Source of the DNA: Helianthus annuus
Taxonomy: Eukaryota > Streptophyta > Magnoliopsida > Asterales > Asteraceae
Reading direction: 5' to 3'
DNA: 64,000 nucleotides
Assembly (NCBI RefSeq): GCF_002127325.2
Contig: NC_035433.2
Coordinates: forward strand, 85,832,549-85,896,548
Shown here: positions 56,143-64,000 of the stretch, piece by piece
Position numbering within the stretch: position 1 is the first letter of the stretch
Layout: the number at the start of each line of letters is the position of its first letter
Made by a program: the position numbers and the translations under genes
The notes under the pieces: generated by a model
What the model was told of the DNA's origin: nothing
The model's database searches: none
What the model saw: the letters and a program-made list of their open reading frames with translations, nothing else

Positions 56143-56632
56143 TGTCACAACCCCAAAATACCACCCATGGGAAACCCTACTAGGCGTGTGACAAACCAAG
56201 AACGAGCCACTAATCATATTGAACCAATCACAAGTTGTTAAATAAAATCATCAATTATTACTGAAAAGTACCGTCAATAAGTTTAAATGAAAACCAACAT
56301 GTTCAGTGGAAGCAAATAAAAGAAAACATGGTTTAACTGTTTCAAATTAAATGTATGTAATCAATAAACCCATCATTCGTATCCAATTAGCACGACCCAT
56401 GACCACTCCAGCTACTTCAGACAGCAAGTTCCAAATCCATATAACCTAACAACCTGCGAGCATGCAACAAGTGTATCATACAACGCTGGTGAGTTCATAG
56501 TTTTACGAAAACGTTGGTTACCAAGTGTTTAGTTAATCCATTGAATTTAAATCCGAAAGTAATGTTGATAATACCCCGAATACAAGACGACTTCTGATTA
56601 TTTTGCCCTTTCTCCAATGCTCCTATCAAAGA
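56143..56632 (-). repeat. Gyp-D 5' LTR, truncated
   Basis: Matches 49135-49625 up to CTCCTATCAAAG, then switches to unrelated copia-like DNA. About 2 kb of the LTR, including its promoter, is missing. Confidence 0.92.
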
Positions 56633-56853
56633 TTGCTAGTTCGCTGATCTACAACGATGAAAGTCTTAGAGATTGGAAGCATCAGCTAAGGGGGAGTTTG
56701 TTGATGTCAGAAACTGTGTGTAGCTGACGCTATCCAAAGACCAAAAGACTCCAAGATGTTTGAAGACAAAGTTACACTATGAAGCTATTGTCAAGGGGGA
56801 GTTTGTTGGTGCATGTTTTGTGACAACAGCTTAATAGTTTGTTTATTTAGTGA
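56633..56853 (+). mobile_element. Cop-2: 3' end of a copia-like element and start of its LTR
   Basis: Two polypurine tracts, AAGGGGGAGTTTGTTG, lie at about 56692 and 56792. The second precedes a likely LTR start TGTTGGTGCATG (56804). Only about 50 bp of that LTR remains before Ath-1. It has the same tract style as GAG-1 and no ORF. Confidence 0.7.
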
Positions 56854-58618
56854 TGTGTGCGTAGTGTAATATAATTTTAGATATATATTTAAGCCCTTTT
56901 TACACTTTTAGCCAAGTTTTAAATTTATAAAACACGATATTTACTAACACTAAACACACATATGGGCAAGTGCACCCATCGTGGACGTAGTATAGTGTTG
57001 GTAAGATACCGAGGTCGTCCAAGGACACAAGAGCTTTTAGTACCGGTTTATCCTCAACGTCTAATCAAATCAAAAAGTTAGAAAAGGTTTTAAACTAAGA
57101 AAATAAAAACTAACTAAATGCTGAAAAATAAAATAAAAATAAAAACAGATAGACAAGATGAATCACTTGGATCTGACTCGTGTATTAGTATAACCTTTGA
57201 TTATTTTCGCACTTTTGCACTTGTTTAAGAGATTATCTTAGTTATTGTAGTAGGCCCCTCTTTTGAAGGCGACGTTACCCTCAACCCAGTAGTTTGAGTC
57301 AGCAAGGATACAATCCTAAAGGGTCGGATTATTGAAAGATAATGAATTAAGTTATTAATGCAAATTATGGTAGGCCCCGCTTTTGGCGGTGACGTTACCC
57401 TCGGCTAAGTAGTCTGAGTCAGCAGGGATACAGTCCTAAATAGCCGGGTTATAGTATTAATAGTAGTTAACTTATGAGGGGGTCAAAGAGTTTGGATCCC
57501 CGCCATCCAATACCTATGGGCATTGAAGGAGATCCTACTAAATTTGACCCAGGTCCCTTGTAGGACCTCTAAACGCTGAACAAGGGCAAGACCCTTACCA
57601 AACCGTTCCCTTAACCCCCGACCAGGTAGCCAACATACCTCCATATAGACCGTGGAGATATGAATGGTGAAAATCTTTTATTTTATATAGACAGTAAAAT
57701 AATGCCAAGACACCACGGACAAACGATAAGGAAAGATCACCTTCAACATAAGTAACTAGTTATTAAAGTCATTAATACAAAACCAAATAAAAAGTGCAAA
57801 AGATTAAAAATAAAAAGTATTATACTAAACACTTGTCTTCACCAAGTGATGTAAGAGACTTAGGCAAACATGGCCTTGATTGTCAAGAACTCTTACGATC
57901 AATCTTGGATCCCGAGACGACTCACACACTCTATGATGGACAATGGATGATGGTGGTGGATGATGGTGTTGTGATGGTGGTGGGTGGTGGATGAAGTGTG
58001 AGAGAGGTGGTGTGCCAAGGGATGAGTTGAAATGAAGCCAAGCACTCCTATTTATAGGCTGAACAGAAGGCTGGGCACGGCCCCGTGTCCGCTGGACACG
58101 CCCCCGTGCCCGTCTGACACTCTCTCTCTTCATTAATTGTAATTCGCAATTACAATTAATGCGCCTGCTGTACTTTCGCCACGCCCCCGTGCTCACTGGA
58201 CACGGCCCAGTGGTGGGCAATAGAAGCTTCTATAGGTTTGTCTTTTCTGCTGCTTCTTGGGCACGGCCCAGTGCTGGCTGAGCACGGGGCGTGTTCAGTC
58301 TTCTGACTTCTCTTTTTCTGCTTGGGAGGATGCCGTGAGGGGTCAGGCAATCCAGTTTTATTCCTTTTCTTGTATTTATGTTAGATTTAGCTGTCTTTTT
58401 GCTTCTTTTGTGAGGGGTCAGGCAATCCACTTTTATTCCTTTTCTTGTATTTATGTTAGATTTAGCTGTCTTTTTGCTTCTTTTGTGAATTTGAGCTCAT
58501 TTCATCCTGAAAATACAAAAGGAAGACAAAAACACTCTTTTTCCAACATTAGTACTTAAAAAGGGTTAGTTTTATGCCTCATTTGATGTAATTTATATGT
58601 TGCATTTTAGACACATCA
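56854..58618 (-). repeat. Ath-1 3' LTR
   Basis: Element-sense TGATGTGTCT to CTACGCACACA. TATA box on the - strand is at 58049-58056, with three dyad pairs just upstream (58073-58293). A tandem duplication of 75 bp lies at 58335-58409 and 58410-58484. Two similar blocks starting TAGGCCCC(T/G)CTTTT (57250 and 57372) form a second internal repeat of about 120 bp. (GGT/GAT) repeats occur near 57950-57990. Confidence 0.88.
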
Positions 58619-60488
58619 AATACCGCCACACTTAAACTTTTGCTTGTCCTCAAGCAAAACTCTTTAATATGTGGCTTACACTCCCAAATGGAATGGGTAG
58701 AAGAGAAGGTTTTTGGCTTGTCATAGAGTGTCGGGAATCCAAGATCTTTTTGGGTTTTGTTTTTATTTATTTACAATCCTACTCGTTATGATTTATTTAG
58801 AATGTTTCATAAGAGAAATTACTTATTTGGGCATAGCATGCCTTTTTTTTTTAGATTTCATCTATATACAAGTTCACATACCTCACGGGGGATCACTCAA
58901 CACTCGGCCAAAGGTGTATTTTTAGTGAATCACTCGAGAGCGGCATGGAACTTATTCCTACCATAAGCTTGCCAAGCAATCAATCCTCCTCCTTTTTAAC
59001 TTTATACCTTTGTAAATATCAAGAGGGCTTTTTGGGTGAAGGGTTAGGCTTGGGCTAAAGGTGGGTGGTTGGGTTAGGGTTAGTAAAAGGGCGAAAAGGC
59101 GTAAAAAGCGTCGGTTTTCGTAAAACACTTTGTTTTATTGACTTTTTATTTCGAAGTATTTCTCCAAACAAGCTTTTTGTTTTGATAGCTTTGTTTGTTT
59201 ATTTCTAACTTCATCATCATTTTTTTTTCATACGAAAAACCGAGCTTGTTACTAAAATAAAGGGTGAAAATAAAAAGGGTTTTTGGTGGGTAAAAAGGGT
59301 TTTTAGGGTAAAGAAATGAAAGGTTTAGGCTCAAAGGGGGTTAACTAGGGGGATTTTGGGTAGGTGGTAAAAAAATTGAAAAATAATGGTGTAGAAAAAA
59401 AAAATGGGTTAGTCCTAATGCCTCCATCATTTACTTACTTGGATTTAAGTTGGTAAGGACCGGGAATGAATTGTCGTGGCAAGTTCTAGAGTCGTAAGAA
59501 CCAAGCGGCTATTCACACAAGAAACGAAAAATGAGCATTTAGTCAAAAGATATAAATTTTGTATGCTCAATAAAGGCTCAAAACTCACTTTTGTGGGAAT
59601 GGATTTTTATGTGATCAAGTATGTATAATCAAATTTTAACTAAGCTTGTCATGCCGTTTCATAATTTTCTTATGTTGGTTCTTGTTATCACGACGTTCTC
59701 AGTTGTAAATTTGTAAAAATATAACCTTATTAATCTTAGGATCCCAACTTAAACTTTAGACAAATAAAAAAAATGAAAATTTTTGAAAAATTTGGGGTGT
59801 TTAGCGGTTCCAATAGAGTTTTGTGTAAGGCTTATTAATAGGACTTGCAAAATTTCAAGGTTTTAGCTTCCCCCCCCCCCACACTTAAATTACACATTGT
59901 CCTCAATGTGTCCCAAAAGTAAATTTTTAGATTGATTGGATGTGTAATAAGGTGATAAAAAGCAAAGATTTATGTTACTGACAGTCTGGACACGGCCCCG
60001 TGGGGACCGGACACGGCCCCGTGTTCAGGTGCCAGTAACAAAAATTAAAGAAATGAGACAGAAGCCTGGACACGGGGGCGTGTCTGGTGAACACGGCCCG
60101 TGTCCAGTTACGTGAACTGGGCATTTTCTGCAGGGGGTTCAGCACGGGGCCGTGTTGGTTGGACACGGCCCGTGTTGAGCCTTCTGTAATGGAGAAATTT
60201 ATGTCGGGTTGCCTTGTTCTTGTGCATGGGGCCATTTTTCTCGTTTCCCTTTTCATCCTTTACCACCATGAGTGTGTCTTATTCATTATGAGCCATCAAA
60301 CTTTAAAAACCATTATTTCATTGCCACCATAGAGAGACCGTACATTAAACTAAATGTGAAAACAAGGAAATACTAAACCATGGAGTTCTAGCCTATACTT
60401 TATTTTAATTAGCAAAATTTCCAAGAAGCTACTAATCTTGGTTAGACAAGGCCCTTTTTAAAACTCCATCTTCCGGGTGTGGCTTTCC
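58619..60488 (-). other. Ath-1 3' noncoding region
   Basis: No ORF is supported. Next to the LTR the - strand reads AAGTGTGGCGGTATT, the tract in polypurine position. A second version with an 11-G run (C run at 59870-59880) and the same TTTAAGTGTGG lies 1.2 kb inward. Both are preceded in element sense by GAGGACAA. Three dyad pairs sit at 59991-60175. Confidence 0.75.
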
Positions 60489-60932
60489 TCATATGTCGGC
60501 GAGCCACTCCTCCACCTCCCTTGGAAGGAGAAAAGTAGGCTCATTGGCATTAGTTTGAGGAGTTTCGATTTCCACCGGGATCTCTTGTTGGTGCTCCATG
60601 GGAGGTTCCACCGGAAAATCTTCCCACCCGGTAGGGTTGTTAATCCCGAGTGCTAGGTTCCAATCCTGTTGTGGAAGGACTGGTTCCATCGGGGGTGCTA
60701 CAAGAATATTTAACCTCTGGTGCAAGAGGTTAATTTCTTGGAAGTTGTTTTCAAGTCCCACCGTAAGATCGTTAATACGGTCGATTAGGACCTCCTCTAC
60801 TGACGTCATTTCGTCGAGAGCCTCCCTTAATGCTATCACATAGTGCACAAGCGTAGCTTCAACGGAGGGCCTCCTTCCTCTTCGGCTGTTTGATGAATGC
60901 ACGGAAGATGTTTCACTGCCTTCACTTGACAT
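60489..60932 (-). CDS. Ath-1 ORF2, unknown acidic protein
   Basis: 147 codons from ATG 60932 to the stop at 60489, uninterrupted. It has a Ser/Arg-rich N-terminus (SSNSRRGRRPS), a predicted helical, coiled-coil-like middle (about 27-75, including LIDRINDLTVGLENN), then a Pro/Glu-rich acidic end closing EVEEWLADI. I do not recognise a family. A TATA-like element with a dyad pair upstream lies 430 bp before it (61361-61419). It could be a reduced gag or an accessory protein; both are guesses. Confidence 0.5.
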   Translation of the reverse strand: MSSEGSETSSVHSSNSRRGRRPSVEATLVHYVIALREALDEMTSVEEVLIDRINDLTVGLENNFQEINLLHQRLNILVAPPMEPVLPQQDWNLALGINNPTGWEDFPVEPPMEHQQEIPVEIETPQTNANEPTFLLPREVEEWLADI

Positions 60933-61546
60933 TCTAAAAAATAAACTGAAAAAATAGTTTATTTGATGAAACAGTGTCTGGACACGGCCCCGTGCTCATT
61001 GAGCACGGCCCCGTGTTCATCTTTCTGCAGAATTTTGAAGCAAGGAAACTAGGAATTTTAAGTTATTTTCTGAACTTGTGAGGTTCTTTTAAACATTAAT
61101 AACTTAAAACAATGTTACCTAACATATTTTTACCAAGATTCCTTGAACAAAAACTCATTAATCCCTACCACAAAGTTTGAAGAATTCAAACTTTTAATGG
61201 TAGTTCTTGGAGAAAGATGGAGAAGAAGGAAATGGCTAGAAGAGGAAAGGACAAGATGGGTTGTTGGAACCTTCTTTTAGACTTACCTAGGATAGTTGAG
61301 AGAAGATTCCTTCAAATCTTTGTCCCAAGTTGGTCCAAATGTGCAGAATTCTTGGCTGCATTTATAGAAAACGACAGCATCCTGGACATGGCCCCGTGTT
61401 CGTTGGACACGGCCCCGTGTGCAGGTGGAGTTCTGACACAGTTTGTCCGTATTCTGACATGCTGATCAGAAGGGAATCTTTTGGTGGACACGGGGGCGTG
61501 TTGGCTGGACACGGCCCCGTGTCGAGGGACTATTTTATGAAGTTGT
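60933..61546 (-). other. Ath-1 spacer between ORF1 and ORF2 with possible internal promoter
   Basis: On the - strand CTATAAATGCAG (61357-61368) is followed upstream, about 18 bp away, by a dyad pair (61387/61408), the same layout as in the LTR promoter. Another pair is at 61489/61510, and one at 60983/61004 just ahead of ORF2. No ORF. Confidence 0.55.
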
Positions 61547-62206
61547 CTAGTTTTTTTCAAGGAACTTACCAGTATCGGGTGGCTCTTGATTGGTTGGAAC
61601 AACCCCATAGTGCCTAAGATACCTTAATTGTCCTAGACTAAGGCGAGAACGCAAGAGGTTGTCGGTGAGGGTAATTCCTATTTTCATTCTAGGTGGACAA
61701 GTCCAACCCTTTCCCGGGCTCTCGTTAAAGAAGGTGTATGCCGAATCGCTCAGGTCTATGTATGCACCGAACGAAGTCGATGGAGAGTCCTTCACGGCAC
61801 AATCGGCACAGGGATGACTATCGTCCAAGTCTTCGCTAGGTATGAAGGTATTTTTGGGAGCAACGAGGTTGTCGGAATGCGGTTCCAACATTTCTTCATG
61901 GTCATCTTCTTGGGGCGGATCAATGAAATCCTTCCTAAGTTCTTTTGACCAATCTAGAATTAGTTCTTCTAGTTGAAATAACTCGTCAAGGAGCATTTCC
62001 CCTAGAATATCTGGCTGGGCGCATTCGAGGGAGAGATAGTGCTTATATTTACTTTCGCCCCTCTTAAGGTTATAAGGAATTGGTGGGTCTATGTAGTGGG
62101 GCCTATAATTTAGAAAGTAACATTTTAATTCTTCATGTTTGCCTCCACATAATTGACACCACGTACCATAAGAGTGCCGAAAGTAAAAAGAATTACTATC
62201 ACTCAT
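61547..62206 (-). CDS. Ath-1 ORF1, gag-tail-like protein with a zinc-knuckle-like motif
   Basis: 219 codons from ATG 62206 (MSDSNSFYF); the frame is open slightly further upstream but without an ATG. Near residue 16 is WCQLCGGKHEELKC, CX2CX3HX4C, like the CGG-x-H knuckle known from Athila-type gag proteins. The rest is acidic with a DDSHPCADC motif and ends in LRYLRHYGVVP. It is intact. The knuckle suggests RNA binding and descent from the C-terminal part of gag. It is the first ORF after the primer site, where gag belongs. Confidence 0.6.
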   Translation of the reverse strand: MSDSNSFYFRHSYGTWCQLCGGKHEELKCYFLNYRPHYIDPPIPYNLKRGESKYKHYLSLECAQPDILGEMLLDELFQLEELILDWSKELRKDFIDPPQEDDHEEMLEPHSDNLVAPKNTFIPSEDLDDSHPCADCAVKDSPSTSFGAYIDLSDSAYTFFNESPGKGWTCPPRMKIGITLTDNLLRSRLSLGQLRYLRHYGVVPTNQEPPDTGKFLEKN

Positions 62207-62227
62207 GTTTATGTCAGAAATTACCAA

Positions 62228-62490
62228 CCGCCGGGATCTAACGGTTCTGTTTTCAGTAAGTGAATCTTGGGCACGGGGGCGTGTTGAGTGAGCACGGCCC
62301 CGTGTTCAGCTTACTGTCTGACTTAAAACAGGATTGCCAGTTCCAATGATTGAGCACGGGGGCATGTTCAGCGGGCACGACCCGTGCTGAGCTCTGCAGA
62401 AGCTAAAAAACTAAGAAAATCCTAAAAAATTCAAAAGAAAAATAAAAATATGATTAGGCCGTTGATTCCTAACTTTCTTAAAATCCTTGT
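62228..62490 (-). other. Ath-1 leader
   Basis: Contains dyad pairs at 62272/62293 and 62355/62376; otherwise no feature between primer site and ORF1. Confidence 0.6.
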
Positions 62491-62510
62491 GTCCCCGGCA
62501 ACGGCGCCAA
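62491..62510 (-). promoter_or_regulatory. Ath-1 primer binding site (Athila/Tat type)
   Basis: The + strand reads CCCCGGCAACGGCGCCAA, the reverse of the well-known TTGGCGCCGTTGCCGGGG site. It lies 8 bp from the LTR. Confidence 0.88.
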
Positions 62511-62518
62511 AAACTTGA

Positions 62519-63511
62519 TGCGTGCGTAGTGTAATATAACTTTAGATATATATTTAAGCCCTTTTTACACTTTTAGCCAAGTTTTAAATTTATAAAACAC
62601 GATATTTACTAACACTAAACACACATATGGGCAAGTGCACCCATCGTGGACGTAGTATAGTGTTGGTAAGATACCGAGGTCGTTCAAGGACACAAGAGCT
62701 TTTAGTACCGGTTTATCCTCAACGTCTAATCAAATCAAAAAGTTAGAAAAGGTTTTAAACTAAGAAAATAAAAACTAACTAAATGCTGAAAAATAAAATA
62801 AAAATAAAAACAGATAGACAAGATGAATCACTTGGATCCGACTCGTGTATTAGTATAACCTTTGATTATTTTCGCACTTTTGCACTTGTTTAAGAGATTA
62901 TCTTAGTTATTGTAGTAGGCCCCTCTTTTGAAGGCGACGTTACCCTCAACCTAGTAGTTTGAGTCAGCAAGGATACAATCCTAAAGGGTCGGATTATTGA
63001 AAGATAATGAATTAAGTTATTAATGCAAATTATGGTAGGCCCCGCTTTTGGCGGTGACGTTACCCTCGGCTAAGTAGTCTGAGTCAGCCGGGATACAGTC
63101 CTAAATAGCCGGGTTATAGTATTAATAGTAGTTAACTTATGAGGGGGTCAAAGAGTTTGGATCCCCGCCATCCAATACCTATGGGCATTGAAGGAGATCC
63201 TACTAAATTTGACCCAGGTCCCTTGCAGGACCTCTAAATGCTGAACAAGGGCAAGACCCTTACCAAACCGTTCCCTTAACCCCCGACCAGGTAGCCAACA
63301 TACCTCCATATAGACCGTGGAGATATGAATGGTGAAAATCTTTTATTTTATATAGACAGTAAAATAATGCCAAGACACCACGGACAAACGATAAGGAAAG
63401 ATCACCTTCAACATAAGTAACTAGTTATTAAAGTCATTATTACAAAACTAAATAAAAAGTGCAAAAGATTAAAAATAAAAAGTATTATACTAAACACTTG
63501 TCTTCACCAAG
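62519..63511 (-). repeat. Ath-1 5' LTR, interrupted
   Basis: Same sequence as 56854-57848 with scattered substitutions; broken at CACCAAG by the Gyp-E LTR. The U3 part, including the TATA box and dyads, would lie right of the window. Confidence 0.92.
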
Positions 63512-64000
63512 TGTAACAACTCTCATTAAAATCCATAATTAGGATGATAATTAGATAATAAGGAAACCCTAATTGAGACACCCAAGTAATTCTGCACTAA
63601 CCCTAAAATTTTCAGAACAATCGGAATCAGGATCAGGGCCCCTAAAACTCAAGGGGGGTAAAACCTAGTTGATAATTATCTAATTAAATTGCTGTCACAA
63701 TTGAAATTCGATTTTTAGATGATTCATGCAAGCTAGTCCCGAACCCAGCTAGTCTAGGTAATTAGACTGCACCCTTTACGGACCGTAAAGGAAAAAGCCA
63801 TACGGTCCGTAAGCGTGTCCCAAAAATCACTATAAATAGCAGACATTGGCACTTGCTTTCTGAAACAAAAACGACGTCCCAACTCTGTCTGTACGTCAAA
63901 TTATCACAGTAGCATTACAATTAAACACACACTGATCACGAAGTGCTGCCGCAAAACAGGGTAATCACTCGATCGCTATTACGATTCATTTTCCTACTGA
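63512..64000 (+). mobile_element. Gyp-E: start of an LTR related to Gyp-A
   Basis: Begins TGTAACAACTCTC and follows the Gyp-A LTR throughout (AATTAGGATGATAATTAG, CCTAATTGAGACACCC, CAAAAATCACTATAAATAG) with many substitutions and indels, so it is a related subfamily rather than the same burst. TATA box at 63831-63838. A dyad pair TACGGACCGTA / TACGGTCCGTA at 63777-63811 lies 19 bp upstream, offset about 24 bp. The element continues beyond the window. Confidence 0.9.

Larger units (their letters stand above)
49135..56632 (-). mobile_element. Gyp-D: Ty3/gypsy retrotransposon, internally deleted and truncated
   Basis: Left LTR 49135-51631, internal region with gag, protease and eroded RNase H and integrase, initiator-Met primer site, and the first 490 bp of the right LTR, which ends abruptly at 56632. 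Flank CAGAA (49130-49134) is the predicted duplication. RT is deleted. LTR copies differ by about 16 of 490 bases, far less than the decay seen in the integrase. Confidence 0.9.
58073..62390. repeat. Eleven paired CACG-S4-CGTG dyads in Ath-1
   Basis: Paired palindromes of the form CACGGCCCCGTG (or CACGGGGGCGTG, sometimes one base shorter) start at 58076/58097, 58180/58201, 58262/58283, 59991/60012, 60071/60092, 60143/60164, 60983/61004, 61387/61408, 61489/61510, 62272/62293 and 62355/62376. Every pair has a 21-bp offset. The spacer between the two is 9-10 bp, close to TTSNNTGGA. Outer flanks often carry ACAGAAGNCTGG or CAGCTTTCTG. Confidence 0.9.
56854..63511 (-). mobile_element. Ath-1: non-autonomous Athila/Tat-related LTR element with two small ORFs
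   Basis: Left LTR 56854-58618; right LTR from 62519, interrupted at 63512 by Gyp-E. The primer site TTGGCGCCGTTGCC on the - strand is the Athila/Tat type. There is no protease, RT or integrase in 3.9 kb of internal DNA; instead two intact ORFs and many paired GC dyads. The shared LTR part differs at roughly 10 of 990 bases, so the insertion is young. Flanking AGTGA (56849-56853) is the predicted duplication. Confidence 0.88.

Noticed and set aside
58073..62390. Dyad pairs as a CRISPR array
   Set aside because: Spacings between pairs are irregular (80 to 1800 bp), the units are palindromes in plant retroelement DNA, and no cas gene is present.

Overview
This window is plant nuclear DNA made almost entirely of transposable elements. 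I found no convincing host protein gene, no rRNA or tRNA gene, and no CRISPR array. The LTR retrotransposon lineages (chromovirus-type Ty3/gypsy with initiator-Met tRNA primer sites, Tat, Athila-like, Ty1/copia) are those of flowering plants. The sequence style resembles large Asteraceae genomes, but that family-level call is an inference from memory, not from a search.

Layout, left to right. (1) 1-9010: Gyp-A, a Ty3/gypsy element on the + strand. Both LTRs are about 99% alike, but gag-pol is broken; it appears to sit inside the leader of Cop-1. (2) 9011-14566: the rest of Cop-1, a decayed Ty1/copia element in which the reverse-transcriptase segment carrying the YVDD catalytic motif is inverted. 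(3) 14567-18182: low-copy-looking DNA with three hAT-like MITEs (one with a perfect 8-bp target duplication) and a Tat-like LTR relic. (4) 18183-18926 and 39944-42670: two halves of an old Tat element (Tat-1), split by a nested 21-kb insertion. (5) 18927-39943: Gyp-B, a - strand Ty3/gypsy element with 5-bp target duplication TTCAC, split in its integrase by GAG-1. (6) 21319-33609: GAG-1, a non-autonomous element carrying only gag, with almost identical LTRs, target duplication TGAAA, and an internal region made of a head-to-head inverted pair plus a third partial copy. (7) 42671-49134: Gyp-C (- strand, 3.66-kb LTR), which interrupts the Tat-1 integrase and is itself interrupted by Gyp-D (49135-56632). 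(8) 56633-56853: end of a copia-like element, cut by Ath-1. (9) 56854-63511: Ath-1, a non-autonomous element with an Athila/Tat-type primer site and two intact small ORFs on the - strand, interrupted at 63512 by a further LTR (Gyp-E) that runs off the window and is related to the LTR of Gyp-A.

How the parts relate: this is a nested stack. The deepest layer (Tat-1) is the most decayed, and the top layers (GAG-1, Ath-1, Gyp-A) have nearly identical LTR pairs. No element here encodes a complete, unbroken polyprotein, so any that moved recently probably used proteins from elsewhere.

Most interesting signals: (a) eleven paired GC-rich dyads in Ath-1, all with a 21-bp centre-to-centre offset, and a related layout (a dyad directly upstream of the TATA box) in five LTRs of four or five families; (b) the long inverted duplication inside GAG-1, which could be transcribed into a long hairpin RNA; (c) a conserved unknown ORF upstream of gag in Gyp-A and Gyp-B; (d) the inverted YVDD segment in Cop-1.
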